This document shows, piece after piece, positions 18,156 to 25,842 of a stretch of DNA of 64,000 bases. A program made the translations under genes and the position numbers. The stretch covers positions 248,001 through 312,000 of the forward strand of contig NZ_QPKJ02000001.1 in the NCBI RefSeq assembly GCF_003344625.1. Direction: 5' to 3'. The notes under the pieces were generated by a model that was not told where the DNA came from, searched no databases, and worked only from the letters and a program-made list of their open reading frames with translations. How positions within the stretch are numbered: the first letter of the stretch is position 1; every line of letters begins with the position of its first letter. This DNA comes from Solirubrobacter deserti (lineage in GTDB: Bacteria; Actinomycetota; Thermoleophilia; Solirubrobacterales; Solirubrobacteraceae).

Positions 18156-19154
18156 ATGCGACGGTTCCTGACCATCTTCGCGGTCACTGCGCTCTTGCTG
18201 GTGGCTGCCGCACCTGCCTCTGCCGGCACATTGAGCACGCAGAACTCGTGCAAGTGGAGCTACGACAACACGTGGCGCCACCTCAACGTCGACCTCTCGG
18301 GCGTCGCGAGCCCGAACCCGGTCGCGCCGGGTTCCGGCGTCAACCTGACGCAGACCTCGGTGCACGTCCGCATCCCCGACTACTTGATCCAGTACGGGCA
18401 CAGCCTCCAGATCCTCAAGGCGGGCGCCAACGAGATCCGCGCCAAGGCGTGGCTCGCCGTCGAGGGCCCGGGCAGCCCCCAGAACGTGATGGTGCACCAG
18501 CTCGAGACCGTGGCCCGGTTCACGATCACCGAGGACGCGAACGGCCAGTTCGTCTCGACGACGCCGGTTGACGTGACCATCCCGATCCCCGACACCGTGT
18601 GGACCGTCGGCACCGCGCCGCTCGGCTTCCGGCAGGCCGGCCCCGGGACGCTGCTGGGCATCCCCGGCGGCACGGGCGGCGCCGTCCTTGACGCGCTCGG
18701 CAGCGCGTTCATCCGCATGGAGCTGGGCGCGCTGGCGATGACCGCCGACTGCTATCCGGCGACCGGTGAAGGCGAAGTCCAGCCACCGGCCACGGCGGCC
18801 GGTGCGTTCGAGACCGCCGCGGTCGACCCGAACGCCGGGAAGATCGCCGCGCCGAAGGCCAACCCCGCCGTCACGGTCCGCGGCTCGTCGCTGAAGGCGT
18901 CCGGCCGGCGCGTGAAGGTGCAGCTCTCCTGCACGGCCGCCGACTGCAACGGCGCATTGACGCTGAAGGCCGGCTCCAAGACGCTCGCGACCAAGAAGAC
19001 CTACGCGGTCAAGTCGGGCGCGAAGAAGACCGTCACGCTGACGCTGTCGAAGGCCGCGCAGCGCTCGCTCAAGGACAAGAAGTCGCTGAAGGTGACGGTG
19101 CGTGTCACCGCCACCGGCGGCAAGACCATCACGAAGAAGTTCACGCTGCGATGA
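18156..19154 (+). CDS. Secreted protein of unknown function heading the iron import operon
   Basis: This 332-residue protein has a clear Sec signal peptide (MRRFLTIFAVTALLLVAAAP, cleavage likely after ASAG near residue 24). The mature part has an outer beta-rich domain (about residues 25-215, with a Cys near each end: NSCKW and TADCYP) and, after a linker, a Lys-rich C-terminal module (about 240-332, with a Cys pair LSCTAADC) ending in KKFTLR, like modules seen in other secreted proteins of this window. I do not recognise the N-terminal family. The stop overlaps the start of the ferric-siderophore binding protein gene (ATGA), so a surface role in iron or siderophore capture is inferred. Confidence 0.8.
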   Translation: MRRFLTIFAVTALLLVAAAPASAGTLSTQNSCKWSYDNTWRHLNVDLSGVASPNPVAPGSGVNLTQTSVHVRIPDYLIQYGHSLQILKAGANEIRAKAWLAVEGPGSPQNVMVHQLETVARFTITEDANGQFVSTTPVDVTIPIPDTVWTVGTAPLGFRQAGPGTLLGIPGGTGGAVLDALGSAFIRMELGALAMTADCYPATGEGEVQPPATAAGAFETAAVDPNAGKIAAPKANPAVTVRGSSLKASGRRVKVQLSCTAADCNGALTLKAGSKTLATKKTYAVKSGAKKTVTLTLSKAAQRSLKDKKSLKVTVRVTATGGKTITKKFTLR

Positions 19155-20014
19155 AGACGTTCCTGCTGGCTCTGTGCCTTGCCCTGCTCCTGCCCGCGAC
19201 CGCGGAGGCCGCGGCCAAGCGCGTGGTCGCGATCGAGTGGGACACCGTCGAGAACCTGCACATGCTCGGGATGGCGCCGGTCGGTGCCGCCGACATGAAG
19301 GGCTATGACACCTGGGTCGCCGCGCCGCGGCCGAAGGGGATGACCGACGTCGGGTCGCGGCAGTCGCCGTCGCTGGAGCGGATCGCCGCGCTGCGGCCGG
19401 ACCTGATCGTCGTGCCGGACTACCGGTCGACGAAGAACCTCGCGCAGCTGAAGAAGATCGCGCCCGTGCTGGTCACGCACCCGTACCCGGCGAGCGGCAG
19501 CCAGCTCAGCGGCATGGTCAGCGACTTCCGGCGGCTGGCCGCGGCGGTCGGGCGCAAGGAACGCGGCGAGCGCGTCCTGCAGGAGCTGAGCAACACGCTC
19601 GCGCGGGCCAAGGCGAAGCTGCGCTCGCGCGCCGGCCAGCGCGTCGCGATCGCGACGCCGGGCGGCACGTCCAGCGCGCCCGCGATCCGCATGTTCACCC
19701 CGAACTCCCAGACCGCCGACGTGGTGCGCCGGCTCGGCCTCAAGGACGGCTGGAGCGGCACCGCCCGCTACGGCTTCTCGACGGTCGGCCTCGAGGCCCT
19801 CTCGCGCGTGAGCTCGAGCGGCTGGATCGCGTTCGTGTACCCGCCGCAGTTCCAGCGCCAGGTGTCCGGCATCACCAAGACCTCCGCGTACAAGCGCCTC
19901 CCGGTGGTGAAGGCCAACCACGTGCGCACGCTCAGCGGCACCACGTGGCTGTTCGGCGGGCCGCGCTCGACGATGCTGTTCGCCGACCGCCTGGCCGCGT
20001 CGCTGACGAAGTGA
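19151..20014 (+). CDS. Iron-siderophore ABC transporter substrate-binding protein
   Basis: This 287-residue class III (FecB/FepB, TroA-fold) binding protein starts its mature domain with KRVVAIEWDTVENLHMLGMAPVG, a typical first strand and loop quoted here across residues 23-45. The central helix and C-terminal half (ETADVVRRLGL-like NSQTADVVRRLGLKDGW) also fit. It has a Sec signal peptide but no lipobox: the only Cys, at residue 9, sits inside the hydrophobic core without a following +1/+2 pattern for lipidation. Gram-positive binding proteins are usually lipoproteins, so anchoring is unclear. It would deliver ferric siderophore to the FecCD-type permease encoded next. Confidence 0.88.
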   Translation: MKTFLLALCLALLLPATAEAAAKRVVAIEWDTVENLHMLGMAPVGAADMKGYDTWVAAPRPKGMTDVGSRQSPSLERIAALRPDLIVVPDYRSTKNLAQLKKIAPVLVTHPYPASGSQLSGMVSDFRRLAAAVGRKERGERVLQELSNTLARAKAKLRSRAGQRVAIATPGGTSSAPAIRMFTPNSQTADVVRRLGLKDGWSGTARYGFSTVGLEALSRVSSSGWIAFVYPPQFQRQVSGITKTSAYKRLPVVKANHVRTLSGTTWLFGGPRSTMLFADRLAASLTK

Positions 20015-20046
20015 TGGCGCCACGCGAGGGTTCGATTTCCCACGCT

Positions 20047-20118
20047 ATGAGTGGAAAAGTGATCACTCGCGCGGCGTGTGGGTCGCCGCGGCCCGTCGCG
20101 CGGCCTCGCCGCGCATGA
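20047..20118 (+). other. Possible 23-codon upstream reading frame coupled to the permease gene
   Basis: An ATG at 20047 opens a frame whose TGA (20116-20118) overlaps the permease ATG at 20115 in an ATGA. It would encode a basic, Arg- and Pro-rich peptide ending VARPRRA. No strong ribosome-binding site precedes it, so it may be chance; alternatively the permease starts at GTG 20076 and this frame is not used. It is recorded because every other junction in this operon is an ATGA or GTGA overlap. Confidence 0.25.
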
Positions 20119-22100
20119 CCCGCCGCGCGGCCGCGTTCGCCGCGGCCGGCGTCGCGCTCGCCCTGCTCGCCGGGCTGCTGGACATCGCGCAGGGCCAGGG
20201 CGACGTCCCGCTCGGCGACGTGTGGGGCGCCCTCTTCAACCGCGGCGACTCGCTCCATGACGCGCTGGTGTGGGACATTCGGCTGCCGCGCGCGGCGGCG
20301 GGGATCGTCGCCGGCTTCGCGCTCGCGGGCGCCGCGGTGGTCCTGCAGGCGCTCACGCGCAACCCGCTCGCCGAGCCGGCTACGCTCGGCCTGACCGCGG
20401 GCGGCGCCCTCGCGGTCACGCTCGTCGCGGCCTTCGCGAGCCTCGCGCCCGGCGCGCCGACGATCGCGGTCGCCTTCGTCGGCGTCCTCGGCGGGACGCT
20501 GCTGATCGGCACGATGGCCGCGGCCGGCGGCGGGGGCGTGCGGCTCATCCTCGCCGGCATGGCCGTCGGGCTCGCGCTGGCGGCGGGGACCGCGGCGGTC
20601 CGGCTCGCGCGCGAGACCGAGACCAGCGGCCTGTTCCTGTGGGGCGCGGGCAGCCTGCTGCAGAACGGCTGGGGACCGCTGCAGGCCGGTGTGCTGATCG
20701 GCACGCCCGCGCTGCTCGGCGTCCTGGCGCTCACGCGCGCGCTCGACGTCGCGGTCCTGGGGGAGAGCACGGCCCGCGCGCTCGGCCTGCGCACCGGCGT
20801 CACCCAGCTGGCCGCGGTCACGCTCGCCGCCGTCCTCACCGCGGTCGCCGTCGGCCTCACCGGGCCGATCGCGTTCGTCGGCATCCTCGCCGGCGGGCTC
20901 GCCCGCGCGGCGCGCCCGCGCGGCCACCTCGGCGCGCTCGCCGTCGCGCTGCCGTGGGGCGCCGCGATCCTGCTCGCCGCCGACGTCGCGGGCCGCGCCA
21001 TCACCGGCCTGGACACCGAGACCCCGGCGGGCGTCGTGTGCGCGCTGATCGGCGCGCCCGTGCTCGTGCTGGTCGCGCGGCGGCTGCGCGGCGAGGTCGG
21101 CAGCGCGCTGGAGACCCGCGCCAGCGCCGCGCGCTGGCGCCCGAAGGCGGCGCTGGTCGCCCTCGCGGTCCTCCCGCTGGCGATCGTCGGCAGCCTGTGC
21201 CTCGGGGAGATCCGGATCGGCCCGGGAGAGGTGCTCTCGAGCCTCTTCGGCACCGGCTCGCCGCTGGGCGAGATCGCGCTCGAGTCCCGGGCGCCACGGC
21301 TGGCGGTCGCACTGCTCGGCGGCGCCTGTCTCGCCGCCTCCGGCACGGTGCTGCAGGCCGCGGTCCGCAACCCGTTCGCGGGCCCGGAGCTGGCGGGCGT
21401 GGTGGGCGGCGCTTCCGTCGGCGCGTTCCTGGTCCTGCTCGTGTTCCCCGACGCCCCGACGCTCGTGCTGCCGTTCGCGGCCTTCGCCGGAGCGCTGCTC
21501 GCGATGGCGCTCGTGCTCGCGCTGGCGGGCGGCAGCTCGCCCACGCGGCTCGCGCTCGTCGGCCTGGCGATCACCGCCGCGTGCAGCGCCGTCACGATGC
21601 TGATGCTCCTGCACGCGCAGCCCGCCGCCGCGACCGCGATCACGTGGCTCACCGGCTCCACCTACGCCGCCTCCTGGAGCGACTTCCGCTTGCTCGCCGT
21701 GCCCGCGCTCGTCCTGCTGCCGCTCGTGATCCTCGCCATCCGCCGCCTCGATGTCCTGATGCTCGACGACGACCTCTCGCGCGCGCTCGGCCTGCAGACC
21801 AGCCGCACGCGCGCCGCGCTGCTCGCGGCCGGCGCCGCGCTCGGCGCCGCGTCCGTGGCCGTCTGCGGGGCGATCGCGTTCGTCGGCCTGCTCGCGCCGC
21901 ACGCCGCGCGGCTGCTCGCGGGCGGCAACCACCGCCGGGCGCTGCCGATGGCCATGACGCTCGGCGCGCTTCTGCTCGGGCTAGCGGATACCGTCGGGCG
22001 CACCGTGTTCGCCCCGACCGAGATCCCGAGTGGCCTGATCGTGTCCCTGATCGGCGCGCCGTACCTGGCGATCCTGCTGTGGCGGAGCCGCACCGCGTGA
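20115..22100 (+). CDS. Fused double FecCD-family ferric-siderophore permease
   Basis: This 661-residue membrane protein contains two complete FecCD (BtuC-like) halves in tandem. Half 1 (about 1-325) has the RLPRAAAGIVAGFALAGAA motif, ALTRNPLAEPATLG and GPIAFVGILAGGLAR; half 2 (about 345-661) repeats these as RAPRLAVALLGGACLAASG, AVRNPFAGPELAG and GAIAFVGLLAPHAAR. Together they supply about 20 transmembrane helices, so one chain replaces the usual permease dimer, as in FhuB. A GTG at 20076 would add 13 residues; ATG 20115 is preferred. The stop overlaps the ATPase start (GTGA). Confidence 0.92.
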   Translation: MTRRAAAFAAAGVALALLAGLLDIAQGQGDVPLGDVWGALFNRGDSLHDALVWDIRLPRAAAGIVAGFALAGAAVVLQALTRNPLAEPATLGLTAGGALAVTLVAAFASLAPGAPTIAVAFVGVLGGTLLIGTMAAAGGGGVRLILAGMAVGLALAAGTAAVRLARETETSGLFLWGAGSLLQNGWGPLQAGVLIGTPALLGVLALTRALDVAVLGESTARALGLRTGVTQLAAVTLAAVLTAVAVGLTGPIAFVGILAGGLARAARPRGHLGALAVALPWGAAILLAADVAGRAITGLDTETPAGVVCALIGAPVLVLVARRLRGEVGSALETRASAARWRPKAALVALAVLPLAIVGSLCLGEIRIGPGEVLSSLFGTGSPLGEIALESRAPRLAVALLGGACLAASGTVLQAAVRNPFAGPELAGVVGGASVGAFLVLLVFPDAPTLVLPFAAFAGALLAMALVLALAGGSSPTRLALVGLAITAACSAVTMLMLLHAQPAAATAITWLTGSTYAASWSDFRLLAVPALVLLPLVILAIRRLDVLMLDDDLSRALGLQTSRTRAALLAAGAALGAASVAVCGAIAFVGLLAPHAARLLAGGNHRRALPMAMTLGALLLGLADTVGRTVFAPTEIPSGLIVSLIGAPYLAILLWRSRTA

Positions 22101-22897
22101 GCCTGCGCGCCGAGCAGCTGACCGTCGGCTACGGCGAGCGCGACGTCCTGCAGGGCGTCGACGTCCCGCTCCCGTCCGGCCAGATCACGGCGATCGTCGG
22201 CGCGAACGCGTGCGGGAAGTCGACGCTGCTCAGAACCTTCGCCCGCCTGCTCAAGCCCACCGCGGGCACCGTCCTGCTCGACGGCGCCGAGATCCACACG
22301 CTGCCGACGCGGGAGGTCGCGCAGCGCCTCGGCTTCCTGCCGCAGAGCCCGGTCCCGCCCGAGGGCCTCACGGTCGAGGACCTCGTGCACCGCGGCCGCT
22401 TCCCGCACCAGAAGCTCGGGCGGCGGACCAGCGCCGAGGATCGCGCGAAGGTCGACTGGGCGCTGACCGCCACCGGCGTCGAGGACCTCCGCGCCCGCCC
22501 GCTCGACCAGCTCAGCGGCGGCCAGCGCCAGCGCGCCTGGATCGCGATGGCGCTCGCCCAGGACACGCCGACGCTGCTGCTCGACGAGCCCACGACCTAC
22601 CTCGACCTCGCACACCAGCTCGAGGTCCTGGACTTGCTCGTCGACCTCAACGAGCAGGGCCGCACGATCGGGATCGTCCTGCACGACCTCAATCACGCCT
22701 GCCGTTACGCGCACCACTTGGTGGCGATGAAAAGCGGACGCGTCTATGCCGCGGGCGCGCCAGGCGAGATCGTCGACGAGACGCTGGTCAAGCAGGTCTT
22801 CGGCCTGGATTCGCGCGTGATCCCGGACCCCGTGACCGGCACGCCGATGTGCGTCCCGATCGGGCGAACGGTGTCCAAACTGCGCGAGCCCGCGTAG
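22097..22897 (+). CDS. Ferric-siderophore ABC transporter ATPase (FecE/FhuC-like)
   Basis: This 266-residue ATPase powers the import system with the fused permease and the binding protein. Motifs: Walker A VGANACGKSTLLRT, Q-loop LGFLPQSPVPPEGLTV, signature LSGGQRQRAWIA, Walker B TLLLDEPTTYLDLAHQ and H-loop IVLHDLNHACRYA; the DLAHQLEVL extension and HDLNHAxRYA are hallmarks of the iron-siderophore subfamily. One Walker A position is Cys (ANACGKS) where Gly is commoner, which is accepted in this family. It starts at GTG 22097, overlapping the permease stop. Confidence 0.94.
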   Translation: MSLRAEQLTVGYGERDVLQGVDVPLPSGQITAIVGANACGKSTLLRTFARLLKPTAGTVLLDGAEIHTLPTREVAQRLGFLPQSPVPPEGLTVEDLVHRGRFPHQKLGRRTSAEDRAKVDWALTATGVEDLRARPLDQLSGGQRQRAWIAMALAQDTPTLLLDEPTTYLDLAHQLEVLDLLVDLNEQGRTIGIVLHDLNHACRYAHHLVAMKSGRVYAAGAPGEIVDETLVKQVFGLDSRVIPDPVTGTPMCVPIGRTVSKLREPA

Positions 22898-22907
22898 AAC
22901 TAAGGGC

Positions 22908-24452
22908 ATGCGCACGGACGCTGAGCTGCTGTCGAGCTCCGACCCCGGGGCCTTCCGCGAGTTCTACGAGCGCCACGTCACCGCCGTCGCGGCGTACCTG
23001 GGTCGCCGCACACGGCACCCGGACGTGGTGTTCGACCTGCTCGCGGAGACGTTCGCGCGCGCGTACGAGCACCGCCGCCAGCAGGACCCGCGCAAGGGCC
23101 CGGCGATCGCCTGGCTGCTCAGCACCGCGCGCTACGTGCTCGCGGACGCCGAGCGCCGAGGTCAGGTCCCGGACGCCGCGCGTACGCGCCTGCAGCTCGG
23201 CCCGTTCGCGCTCGACGGGGCGGCGCTCGCGGCCGTCGGCGAGCGCAGCCGCACCGACCTCGCGGAGGCGCTCAAGGCGCTCCCGGAGTCCCAGCGCATC
23301 GCGGTCTACCGGCGCGTCCTCGGCGACGACGAGTACCAGCCGGCGCCCGCCGCGATCTCCGTCTCGGCCCAGCTCAAGGGCGAGGAGCCGCGCCGCGCCC
23401 GCGACCCGTTCGACGAGCTCGGCGAGCGCTTCTTCCTGGCTGCGGGCGGCCGCCTGCCGCGCTCGCGCCGCCGGACGGTCGTGCTCCTCACCGCCGCCGT
23501 CCTGCTGTTCGGGGTCGGCGTGGCCGCTGCGGCGATCCGCGTGTTCGGAGACGACGACGAGCGCCAGCGCCCACGGCCGACGGCCACGCCCACACCCACA
23601 CCGACGCCGACCACGCCGGCCGACCCGCTCCCGCCGGTGCCGCCGACAGCGACGCCGCGCGCACCGCGCGCCCAGCCCGGCCCGGGCGGCACCGCGCCGA
23701 TGCCGACCCAGCCGCCGGTGCAGCCGCCGCTGTCCACCGACATCGACCTCACGCCGGACCTGCGCGCCGGCCGCGTCGGCTGGTGCATCCGGCTCACCGA
23801 GCAGACGCTCGGCGGCGCCACCGTGACCACCGGCTGCAGCCCGGCGGGCCCGCCCGGCACGATGCTGATCGCCGCGGGCGGCGCCACCAGCAAGGGGTAC
23901 GCCATCGTCGACCGCGCCGTGCGCGAGCTGCGCCTCAGCGACGGCCGGGTCATCACGCCCGACCGTGATCGCGGCCTGCCGACGCGCTGGCGCGCCGCCA
24001 CGTGGGACATCGTCGGCGCCGCGCCCCGCTACACGCTGCACGATGTGACCGGGCGCGAGCTGCCCGCCCGCACGGGCGCGCCGCCCGCCCAGCTCGACGC
24101 CGACCGCGTCCCGGCCTCCGACCCGCCGTCGCGGCGGTGTGCGATCCGCACGCGGGAGGGCTCACGGCTGCGCGCCACGTCGGCGCGGCTGGTGCCCAGC
24201 GTCGCGCCGCTGGACATGCTGCGCCCGTCGTTCCTGAGCTGCGCCTCGACGACGTACCGGCTCAACGGGCGCCGGATGCTGGCCGCGGTGCTGCTCGACG
24301 CCGCCGACCCGGACAGGACCGCTCCGCGGATCCCGTCGACCGGCGAGCCGCTCACCGCGCGTCGCGAAGGCCCGGGCTGGCTCGTGGTCTACGGCGGATC
24401 AGAACGCCAGCGCGAGCGCGCACTGCGCGACCTGCGCGTGACGGGTCCCTAG
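22908..24452 (+). CDS. Sigma-factor-like protein fused to a transmembrane anchor and outer domain
   Basis: This 514-residue protein has an ECF sigma region 2 (about residues 14-85: FREFYERHVTAVAAYL, DLLAETFARAYEHRR, IAWLLSTARYVLADAER), a degenerate region 4 (about 118-160; ALKALPESQRIAVYRRVLG is followed by a poorly conserved turn), a basic patch (RSRRR), one transmembrane helix at about 190-211, a Pro/Thr-rich spacer (215-275) and an outer domain of about 240 residues with four or more Cys. A sigma factor is normally soluble, so either it is released by proteolysis or it is a membrane-tethered regulator derived from a sigma factor. The start is 10 bases after the ATPase gene. Its TAG and the convergent gene's TAG share one CTAG. 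Confidence 0.78.
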   Translation: MRTDAELLSSSDPGAFREFYERHVTAVAAYLGRRTRHPDVVFDLLAETFARAYEHRRQQDPRKGPAIAWLLSTARYVLADAERRGQVPDAARTRLQLGPFALDGAALAAVGERSRTDLAEALKALPESQRIAVYRRVLGDDEYQPAPAAISVSAQLKGEEPRRARDPFDELGERFFLAAGGRLPRSRRRTVVLLTAAVLLFGVGVAAAAIRVFGDDDERQRPRPTATPTPTPTPTTPADPLPPVPPTATPRAPRAQPGPGGTAPMPTQPPVQPPLSTDIDLTPDLRAGRVGWCIRLTEQTLGGATVTTGCSPAGPPGTMLIAAGGATSKGYAIVDRAVRELRLSDGRVITPDRDRGLPTRWRAATWDIVGAAPRYTLHDVTGRELPARTGAPPAQLDADRVPASDPPSRRCAIRTREGSRLRATSARLVPSVAPLDMLRPSFLSCASTTYRLNGRRMLAAVLLDAADPDRTAPRIPSTGEPLTARREGPGWLVVYGGSERQRERALRDLRVTGP

Positions 24453-24808
24453 GCGACCCGGAACCAGACGCGGGAGGCGCCGCTCTCGACGCCCCACGAG
24501 TCGGCGAGCCGGTCGACGAAGTGCAGGCCCCAGCCGCCGCGGACCGGCCGCGGGTCGGTCTTGCCGATCTTGGCGCCGGAACCCTCGTCGTGCACCTCGG
24601 TGCGCACGCCCTGTGCGTCCGAGCGAACGGTGAGCTGGATCCGGCCGCTGCCGTGACGGCAGGCGTTCGAGACCAGCTCCGACACCATCAGGTTCGCCGA
24701 GTTGCACCGTTCGGAGGGCAGTCCCGCGCAGTGCGCGGTGACGATGAGCCGGGCGATGCCGGCGGAGCTCGCCCCCCTTGGCAGCTCCAGCGTGGTGAGT
24801 CCTGACAT
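24449..24808 (-). CDS. RsbW/SpoIIAB-like ATP-binding regulatory protein (HATPase_c_2)
   Basis: This 119-residue single-domain GHKL ATPase is of the anti-sigma/serine-kinase type. The N-box is NLMVSELVSNACRHG, the G1 box VHDEGSG and the late G-box GGWGLHFVDRLADSWGV; no dimerisation or receiver domain is present. Such proteins bind or phosphorylate STAS anti-antagonists or sigma factors, and a sigma-like protein is encoded convergently next to it; several STAS and PP2C proteins lie further along. Partner choice is inference. A GGAG ribosome-binding site lies 6 bases before the ATG. Confidence 0.9.
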   Translation of the reverse strand: MSGLTTLELPRGASSAGIARLIVTAHCAGLPSERCNSANLMVSELVSNACRHGSGRIQLTVRSDAQGVRTEVHDEGSGAKIGKTDPRPVRGGWGLHFVDRLADSWGVESGASRVWFRVA

Positions 24809-24831
24809 CGGTCTCCTGCGAGCATACGCCG

Positions 24832-25842
24832 ATGCGCGCGACTCCGCACGTTCTTGTTCTGAAGGAGACGTTCCAGATCGCCCGCGGTGCGGCCGACGAG
24901 GAGACCGTCGTCGTGGCCGAGCTCGAGCGCGACGGGATCACCGCGCGCGGCGAGGGCGCGCCGGTCGACTACTGGGGCGAGACACCCGAGACGATCGTCT
25001 CCGCGATCGAGGCCGAGGGCGAGGCGCTGCTCGGCGAGGACCTGTTCGCGGGCGAGGCGATCTCGCGCCGGCTGGAGGAGTGGGACGGGCCGCAGGGCGC
25101 GAAGATGGCGCTCGACGGCGTCGTGCACGACTGGGTCGGCAAGCGCCTCGGGCGCCCGGTCTGGCAGCTGCTCGGCGCGGAGCGCGTGACGCCGCCGACC
25201 TCCTACACGATCGGGATCGACACGGTCGAGGGCACGGCGGACCGCACGCGCCGGGCGACGGGCTACGAGGTGCTCAAGATCAAGGTCGGCGGTCCGGGCG
25301 ACGTCGAGCGGCTGCGCGCCGTGCGGGCGGAGACGGACGCACGGCTGCGGATCGACGGCAACGAGGGCTGGGACCTGGAGACCGCGCGCTCGCTCACCCC
25401 GGAGCTGCTGGAGCTGGGCGTGGAGTTCGTCGAGCAGCCGTTCCCGGCCGACGACATCGAGGCCTTCATGGCCTACCGCGAGCTGGACCGGCGGTTGCCG
25501 GTGCTGATCGACGAGGGCTGCCGCGATCTGGGCTCGGTCGCGGGGATCGCCGAGTACGCCGACGGGATCGTGATCAAGCTCTCCAAGTGCGGCGGCATCC
25601 GCGAGGCGCTGCGGATGACCCACGCGGCGCGCGCGCTCGGGCTGAAGGTCATGCTGGGGTGCATGATCGAGTCCGAGCTGGGGATCGCCCAGGCCGCGCA
25701 GTTGGGGTCGCTGGTGGACTACGTCGACCTCGACGGGCACCTGCTGATCTCGTCGCGACCGTTCACCGGGCTGGGGTTGGCCGACGGCCGTCTGGTGCTG
25801 TCCGAGCGCCCGGGCCTCGGCGTGGAGCCGTCCGATGGCTGA
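24832..25842 (+). CDS. dgcA: Enolase-superfamily epimerase, probable N-acetyl-D-glutamate racemase
   Basis: This 336-residue member of the muconate-lactonising subgroup of enolases is close to dipeptide (L-Ala-D/L-Glu) epimerases. The catalytic pattern is clear: KIKVGG (Lys pair), RIDGNEGW (metal Asp), EQPFP (metal Glu), IDEGC (metal Asp/Glu) and VIKLSKCGGI (second-side Lys), then GCMIESELG. Paired with a DUF1611 gene immediately downstream it matches the DgcA-DgcN D-glutamate catabolism pair, in which DgcA inverts N-acetyl-D-Glu to N-acetyl-L-Glu. Without that pairing it would be called a dipeptide epimerase. No ribosome-binding site precedes the ATG, and only 23 bases separate it from the divergent start. 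Confidence 0.85.
   Translation: MRATPHVLVLKETFQIARGAADEETVVVAELERDGITARGEGAPVDYWGETPETIVSAIEAEGEALLGEDLFAGEAISRRLEEWDGPQGAKMALDGVVHDWVGKRLGRPVWQLLGAERVTPPTSYTIGIDTVEGTADRTRRATGYEVLKIKVGGPGDVERLRAVRAETDARLRIDGNEGWDLETARSLTPELLELGVEFVEQPFPADDIEAFMAYRELDRRLPVLIDEGCRDLGSVAGIAEYADGIVIKLSKCGGIREALRMTHAARALGLKVMLGCMIESELGIAQAAQLGSLVDYVDLDGHLLISSRPFTGLGLADGRLVLSERPGLGVEPSDG

Noticed and set aside
19932..21932. Open frame of about 660 residues opposite the FecCD permease
   Set aside because: Composition is almost only Arg, Glu, Gly, Ala and Gln; it is the complement of transmembrane codons and has no start signal.
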